Positions 22,706 to 26,926 of a stretch of DNA of 26,926 nucleotides are shown here, piece after piece. The DNA comes from JAWLGW01 sp964569055 (GTDB lineage: Bacteria > Planctomycetota > J058). The notes beneath the pieces were generated by a model, which did no database searches, was not told the DNA's origin, and saw only the letters and a program-made list of their open reading frames with translations. Made by a program: the position numbers and the translations under genes. The first letter of the stretch is position 1; each line of letters begins with the position of its first letter. The stretch is from contig CAZMSZ010000057.1 of NCBI GenBank assembly GCA_964569055.1, positions 1 through 26,926 of the forward strand, given 5' to 3'.

Positions 22706-24720
22706 GCGTCTGTGGCGCCGTCCGCGAGCTGCTCGCCGCGCACGCCCTGGGCGCGCTCGACCCGAGCGCGGGCGCCCTGGTCCGCGATCACCTGCGCGGC
22801 TGCCCGCGCTGCCGCGCGGCCGAGACCGAGACCCGCGCCTGCCTGGCCCTGGTGACCGCGCCGCCCGTCGCGCCCCCCGCCGAGCTGTGGGATCGGATCC
22901 GGCTGCGGATCGAGCGGAGCGAGGCGGCCGACCCCGTGCGGGGCGGCGCACCCGACGTCGTGATCGCGCTGTCGTGCAGCTTCTGCCGCGGGGGGCTGGT
23001 GCGCGACGAGGCGGTCTACTGCGCCTCGTGCCTGGCGCCGCATCACCCCGACTGCTTCCGCGACTACGGCCGCTGCAGCGTGATGGGCTGCGCCGAGCCG
23101 CGGGTGGTGCGGCCGAGCGAGCTGCCGCGTGGGGTGGAGCGCCGCCCGGCGCGCGCGGCGCCCGAGAAGCCCGGCTCGCGCCGGCGCCTGGCGCGCTGGC
23201 GGATCGCCGGGCTGGGGGCGGCCCTGGTGGGGACGATCGGCGCGGCGGCGGCCCTGGCGCCCCGCGAGCGCGGCGCGCCGCCCTACGGCGACTGGGCCGT
23301 GAGATCGGTGGAGGCGCCGAGCGAGCCTGCGCTGCGCCTGGAGCTGCGCGACGCCACCCTGGGCGAGCTGGTGCACCAGCTCGTAGAGGCCACGGGCGCC
23401 CCGATCTGGCTCCCCACGGAGCACGCCTCCCTCCTGATCCGGCGCGCGAGCTGGACGGGCGAGGAGCCCTGGCCGGTCGCCCTGGAGGACCTGTGCCGCA
23501 CGCTCGGGCTCGAGCTGTACCAGCGTCAGGACAGCGTGTGGGTGATCGCCGCGACGCCCGTCCACGACACCCTCGAGCCGCTCCTCCCGCGGCTCGGCGA
23601 GCGCGACGCTCTGCCGAGCGACCGCACCCTTCGCTTGGTGGGCTCGGCGGCCCACGACTCCACCGTGCTCGAGGGCTGGGGCTACCGCGTGCTCCCCGCG
23701 CCCGAGCTCGACGCGCTGGCCGTGGTCGATCCCGTGGGCGAGCTCAGCGTCTACGCGGGCGGGATCCCGTGGGCCACGCTGCCCGACCCGGGGAGCGTCC
23801 GGGCCACCGCCTGGGACGGCCCTCGCTTCGCCTACCTCGCCGCGCGCGGCGAGGGTCTCGAGCTGGGCGTGCTCACCGTCGGGAGCCAGCTCACCCGTCC
23901 GCTGGCGCGTCCGCTCCAGCTCGCGGACGGCCGGGCCGGCCTGGCCTGGCTCGACGCCGACACCCTCCTCGCGTGGGACGCCGACGTGGTCCAGCTCGTG
24001 CCGGCGCTGCGCACCGGGTTGCCGATCACGCTCGGCTGGCCCAGCCCCCGCGGCTTCACGGGGTTCGCGCTCCACCCGCTCGACGGGGACCGGGTGCTCG
24101 TCGAGCGGCCCGACAGCCTCGAGCTGTGGCGGCTGCGGCCCGCGCCCGAGCGGCTGGGCGAGCCGCTGAAGCTGCCGCACTACCGCCTGGAGGTGGCGCG
24201 CGCGGCCGGGGTCGCCATGGTGCAGCTCAGCACCGAGGTGCGCCTGGTCGCGATCGAGCCCGAGGGGCTGCGCGTAGAGCCCGTGCCGCTCGCCAGCCGC
24301 GAGCCGGGGCGGGGCACGTGGCACGCCAGCCTCTCGCCCACCGGCGCGCACCTCGCCTACCTCAACGGCGGCGAGCTGCTGGTCCGCCGGACCGCCGCCC
24401 GCAGCGGGGCCTTTCAGCAGCTCACCCCCGGCCTCGACGGCGCGGTGCGCGGCTTCGCCTGGCGGCCGGACGGGAAGGAGCTCGCGTTCTGGAGCGAGCG
24501 GACCTGCTACGTGGCCGCGACCGAGGAGCTGCTGACCTCCGACCGGTCCGACGTGTTCAAGCGCGCGGTCCCGCGCTTCGAGGCGTCCCGGGACGCCGAG
24601 GAGGCCCCCGACGAGCCGCGGGCCGCCTGGATCCATGACGTGACCTGGGCCGACCGCTCGCTCCTGGTGACGGTGCGCGGCGTCCAGCCGCGCGACCCTC
24701 GGATCGAGCTGGGCGAGTAG
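22702..24720 (+). CDS. Multidomain anti-sigma factor: ZAS finger, RING-like finger, TM, STN-like domain, beta-propeller-like C terminus
   Basis: The protein has 672 residues. Residues 1-50 form an anti-sigma zinc finger with His30, Cys34 and Cys37 in DHLRGCPRC. Residues 91-131 have a cysteine/histidine pattern (Cys92, Cys95, Cys107, Cys110, His114/His115, Cys118, Cys125, Cys130) like the prokaryotic RING finger family. A TM helix follows at 166-186. Outside, 210-285 resembles the STN domain of secretins and TonB-dependent transducers (LRLELRDATLGELVHQLVEATG, then VALEDLCRTLGLELY and VWVIAAT). The remaining ~380 residues are beta-rich with TolB/WD40-like blades (FAWRPDGKELAFWS, LSPTGAHLAYLNGG). 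It should hold the upstream sigma factor inactive until the outside part senses a signal. GTG start with GGAGGGG upstream. Confidence 0.8.
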   Translation: MSVCGAVRELLAAHALGALDPSAGALVRDHLRGCPRCRAAETETRACLALVTAPPVAPPAELWDRIRLRIERSEAADPVRGGAPDVVIALSCSFCRGGLVRDEAVYCASCLAPHHPDCFRDYGRCSVMGCAEPRVVRPSELPRGVERRPARAAPEKPGSRRRLARWRIAGLGAALVGTIGAAAALAPRERGAPPYGDWAVRSVEAPSEPALRLELRDATLGELVHQLVEATGAPIWLPTEHASLLIRRASWTGEEPWPVALEDLCRTLGLELYQRQDSVWVIAATPVHDTLEPLLPRLGERDALPSDRTLRLVGSAAHDSTVLEGWGYRVLPAPELDALAVVDPVGELSVYAGGIPWATLPDPGSVRATAWDGPRFAYLAARGEGLELGVLTVGSQLTRPLARPLQLADGRAGLAWLDADTLLAWDADVVQLVPALRTGLPITLGWPSPRGFTGFALHPLDGDRVLVERPDSLELWRLRPAPERLGEPLKLPHYRLEVARAAGVAMVQLSTEVRLVAIEPEGLRVEPVPLASREPGRGTWHASLSPTGAHLAYLNGGELLVRRTAARSGAFQQLTPGLDGAVRGFAWRPDGKELAFWSERTCYVAATEELLTSDRSDVFKRAVPRFEASRDAEEAPDEPRAAWIHDVTWADRSLLVTVRGVQPRDPRIELGE

Positions 24721-24724
24721 CGGA

Positions 24725-24746
24725 GCTGCTCGAAGCCGACAGCAGC
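24725..24746. terminator. Weak hairpin between convergent genes
   Basis: GCTGCT (24725-24730) pairs with AGCAGC (24741-24746) around a 10-base loop in the 47-bp gap between two convergent genes. It is short and has no T-run, so termination is only a suggestion. Confidence 0.25.
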
Positions 24747-24767
24747 GAGCGACCGCCGACGCCGCCC

Positions 24768-26210
24768 TCAATCGGCGACGACGACCTGGTTGCGGCCGTT
24801 GGCCTTGGCCGTGTACAGGGCGCGGTCGGCCGCCTCCACCACGTCGCGCACGCGCGTGTGGCGGGTGGACCCGGCGGCGGTCAGGTTGCTCGCCACCCCG
24901 ATCGAGAGCGTGACCCGCAGCCGCTCGGTGCGGCCGGAGTTGGTCTTGGCGGGGATCACCAGCTCCTCGACGGCCGCGCGCACCTCCTCGGCGATCTCGC
25001 GGGCGCCCTCCACGTCGGCCCCGGGGAAGAACACCGTGATCTCCTCGCCGCCGGTCCGGCACACCAGCCCGCGGTGGGTGATCGTGCGGCTGATCGCGCG
25101 CGCCACGGCCTGGAGCACCACGTCGCCCGCGCCGTGGCCGTGGGTGTCGTTGACCTTCTTGAAGTGGTCGATGTCGGCCAGCGCCACCGCGAACCGCGAC
25201 CCGAGCTCGGTCGCGCCGGTCTGCTCGACGATCGCCTCGGCGTAGGCCTTGTTGAACACCTGCGTGAGGGCGTCGGTCTGGGTCGAGTGCGACATGCCCA
25301 TCACCCACTCGTGCCCGACGACCAACAGGACCAGGCTGGGGAAGGCCATGGTCAGGACCCGCTCGCAGGCGGGCGGGACCGCCTTGAGGTCGAGCCCGAG
25401 CGTGGTGAGGTCCGTCCCGAGCTGCGCCAGCCCCGCCGGCACGAGGAACAGCGTCAGCCCGGCCACGCCGCCCTGGAGCCCCGCGGGCGAGCGCCACCCG
25501 GCGAAGCTCAGCAGGGTGGCCGCGGCGGCCGACCCGAGCAGGAGCGGGAGCGCCCGCGGCCCCAGCGCGGCGAGGTCGGGCGGCCCCCAGCGGGCGATGG
25601 CCCCCAGCGCCGCGAGCTCGAAGCCGACCGCCAGCAGGGTCACCGCGCGCAGGCGCGGGCGGGCCGCGGCCACGCCGGCCAGCGAGGCGAGCAAGACCGC
25701 CAGCCCCAGGAGCGGGAACGTGAACCCGTGCAGCCGCGCGCACAGGCGCGCCAGCTGGCCTGGCAGCTCGGGATGGCGCTTGGCGACCGAGTCCGGCAGG
25801 CCGGTGAACTGGCGCGGGGCGCCTCCCTGGGCCGCCTGAGTCTGGCCGCGCCGGGCCGCCTTGACCACCTCGACCGCGCCGCCGGGCTGCGTGACGGCCA
25901 GCACCGCGCCCGCCTGCGGCCGCGGGCGCCCGGGCTGGTTGAGGTAGTGGAGCTGCTGGATCGCCGCCAGCGGCATGAGCAGGAACGGCAGCGCATACAG
26001 GCGCGGGTTGCGCAGGGTCGTGTAGGAGGCCGTGGCCAGGAGCGCGGCGAGCGGGAGCGGGAGCAGGGCGACCGCGCTCCAGCCCACCTGCGGCGCCTGC
26101 GCCCAGGGGGTGAGCGTCTCGATGTGCGACCAGCTCGCCCGCAGGAGCGCGGCGGCCATGGCCAGCGACCCGACCAGCAGGGCGAACGCGCGGATCCAGG
26201 AGGTGCTCAC
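24768..26210 (-). CDS. Polytopic membrane diguanylate cyclase (GGDEF family, GGEEI active site)
   Basis: This enzyme makes cyclic di-GMP from two GTP. The 480-residue protein has about eight TM helices in the first 305 residues (for example 7-25, 43-62, 71-88, 162-183, 188-206, 220-237, 248-264 and 286-305) with a charged extracytoplasmic loop near 92-155. The GGDEF domain follows (310-480): DALTQVFNKAYAE, ALADIDHFKKVNDTHGHGAGD (344-364), and the active site GGEEI (387-391), followed by the LSIGVA and ADRALYTAKANGRNQV elements. The product-inhibition I-site is absent (Thr378 and Gly381 where Arg and Asp are expected). Start GTG at 26210 with GGAG 5 bases upstream. It lies 67 bases after a pilin-like gene on the same strand. 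Confidence 0.9.
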   Translation of the reverse strand: MSTSWIRAFALLVGSLAMAAALLRASWSHIETLTPWAQAPQVGWSAVALLPLPLAALLATASYTTLRNPRLYALPFLLMPLAAIQQLHYLNQPGRPRPQAGAVLAVTQPGGAVEVVKAARRGQTQAAQGGAPRQFTGLPDSVAKRHPELPGQLARLCARLHGFTFPLLGLAVLLASLAGVAAARPRLRAVTLLAVGFELAALGAIARWGPPDLAALGPRALPLLLGSAAAATLLSFAGWRSPAGLQGGVAGLTLFLVPAGLAQLGTDLTTLGLDLKAVPPACERVLTMAFPSLVLLVVGHEWVMGMSHSTQTDALTQVFNKAYAEAIVEQTGATELGSRFAVALADIDHFKKVNDTHGHGAGDVVLQAVARAISRTITHRGLVCRTGGEEITVFFPGADVEGAREIAEEVRAAVEELVIPAKTNSGRTERLRVTLSIGVASNLTAAGSTRHTRVRDVVEAADRALYTAKANGRNQVVVAD

Positions 26211-26277
26211 AGCGGCTCCGCCTTCAGGCTACTCCAGTCCGCGGGATTCCCGCCACGCGACCGGTCCGTCTCCCTGC

Positions 26278-26778
26278 TCAGCGCGCCGGCGTGGAGACCT
26301 CCGACCACTGCAGCCCGCGGAGCGGGTCCCAGTAGGCGGGGCTCTGGTCGGTGGCCGGTCGGCCGCGCTCCGCCCGGACCGCGTGCAGCTCGTTCATGCG
26401 GTAGTGCAGCTGCGTGCTCGGCGCCTCCACGGGCGTGGCCGACACCGTCCAGCGCTGGGAGTCGGCGTCCTGCACCCGGTAGCGGTATCCACCCACCTCC
26501 CCGCTCGCGAGCTTGCGGGTAATGAGGCCGGCCAGCTCGAGCTCCTCGAGGGAGGCCGCGAACCGCCGCTCGCCAGCCGCCCGCGTCATTCGGAACCGGT
26601 TCTGGGCGTGTCCGATCCGCTGGAGGGTCCGGAGCGGGTCGCTGTAGACCCGCGCGTCGATCCGCCGCTGCCCGACCTGGAGGAAGGCGGACATGGCGAC
26701 GACCGCCAGGACCGAGGTCAGGAGCATCGCGACCAGCGAGTAGACGCGGTGCCGTGTCTTGCGCCGCTCGTCGCTCAC
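26278..26778 (-). CDS. Membrane-anchored type IV pilin-like protein without a prepilin cleavage site
   Basis: This 166-residue protein has a basic N terminus (VSDERRKTRHRVYS), one hydrophobic helix at 12-36, and an ectodomain resembling the globular head of pilin/GspG-like proteins: TLQRIGHAQNRFR (51-63), RRFAASLEELELAGLI (71-86), GEVGGYRYRV (93-102) and WTVSATPVE (110-118). The usual G/FTLIE signal is missing, so it is probably not processed by prepilin peptidase. I chose the GTG at 26778; the longer frame to 26850 would read into the tandem repeat and translate it as a Leu/Pro/Ala/Phe string. The SD is weak. It is likely co-transcribed with the diguanylate cyclase gene. Confidence 0.6.
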   Translation of the reverse strand: MSDERRKTRHRVYSLVAMLLTSVLAVVAMSAFLQVGQRRIDARVYSDPLRTLQRIGHAQNRFRMTRAAGERRFAASLEELELAGLITRKLASGEVGGYRYRVQDADSQRWTVSATPVEAPSTQLHYRMNELHAVRAERGRPATDQSPAYWDPLRGLQWSEVSTPAR

Positions 26779-26817
26779 GCGGGGCCAGCATAGCAGGCGG
26801 CAGCCGAGGTCCGGTCG

Positions 26818-26926
26818 CAGGAAGGCAGGAAGGCAAAGGCAGGAAGGCAAAGGCAGGAAGGCAAAGGCAGGAAGGCAGGAAGGCAGGAAGGCAGGAAGGC
26901 AGGAAGGCAGGAAGGCAGGAAGGCAG
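26818..26926 (+). repeat. Tandem array of CAGGAAGG (8 bp) and CAAAGG (6 bp) units, running off the window end
   Basis: The array reads two CAGGAAGG units, then CAAAGG alternating with CAGGAAGG three times, then six more CAGGAAGG units and a partial CAG: eleven 8-bp units and three 6-bp units in all. It is purine-rich on the plus strand. The window, and perhaps the contig, ends inside it, which is typical for an assembly breaking at a repeat, so the true copy number is unknown. Confidence 0.92.

Noticed and set aside
22564..25743. Minus-strand open frame of about 1,060 codons opposite the sigma/anti-sigma genes and overlapping the cyclase
   Set aside because: It is out of frame with the GGDEF gene and is Arg/Pro/Ala-rich with no domain; the real genes on both strands explain the region.

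Overview
The window is a GC-rich (roughly 70% or more) bacterial chromosome segment with tightly packed genes, frequent 1-4 bp stop/start overlaps and many GTG starts. HEAT-repeat proteins, a Hanks-type kinase with a large N-terminal extension, an ECF sigma factor paired with a RING-finger-bearing anti-sigma factor, and type IV pilus genes suggest Planctomycetota, with Myxococcota as the alternative. No rRNA, tRNA, CRISPR array, insertion sequence or phage gene was seen. Two 100-N gaps (17901-18000 and 20165-20264) are each flanked by an identical 55-bp sequence and look like unmerged contig overlaps rather than missing DNA.

Layout. (1) 1-751, minus: 5' part of aceE (pyruvate dehydrogenase E1), divergent from queF (937-1386, plus). 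(2) 1387-1699: a leader without genes that contains a run of hairpins. It is followed by a plus-strand operon of PilX-like, PilV-like and PilW/GspJ-like minor pilins and a HEAT-repeat protein (1700-5815). (3) 8482-5820, minus: pilT, then a B12-binding-type radical SAM protein. (4) 8759-17818, plus: a seven-gene chemosensory operon, cheW-cheR(TPR)-cheW-MCP-cheA(REC)-cheB-hybrid kinase, probably read from a sigma-54-like promoter at about 8660. (5) 17819-18227: the first gap and a large hairpin between convergent genes. (6) 19814-18228, minus: a Ser/Thr protein kinase, preceded by a G-quadruplex-prone repeat. (7) 21914-20049, minus: two hypothetical proteins; the second is broken only by the gap artefact. 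(8) 22100-24720, plus: an ECF sigma factor and a multidomain anti-sigma/sensor protein. (9) 26778-24768, minus: a pilin-like membrane protein and a membrane diguanylate cyclase. (10) 26818-26926: a CAGGAAGG/CAAAGG tandem array running off the window end.

How the parts may fit together. The chemosensory genes match the content of the Pseudomonas Wsp surface-sensing system: two CheWs, a CheR with TPRs, an MCP, a CheA-REC fusion and a CheB. The place of the diguanylate cyclase WspR is taken by a REC-REC-pseudoREC histidine kinase. Beside it lie the pilus retraction ATPase PilT and a minor-pilin set carrying EF-hand-like calcium loops, and a separate GGDEF enzyme is encoded at the right end. A reasonable inference is that the window encodes parts of a surface-contact or twitching-motility programme; the sequence alone does not prove the wiring.
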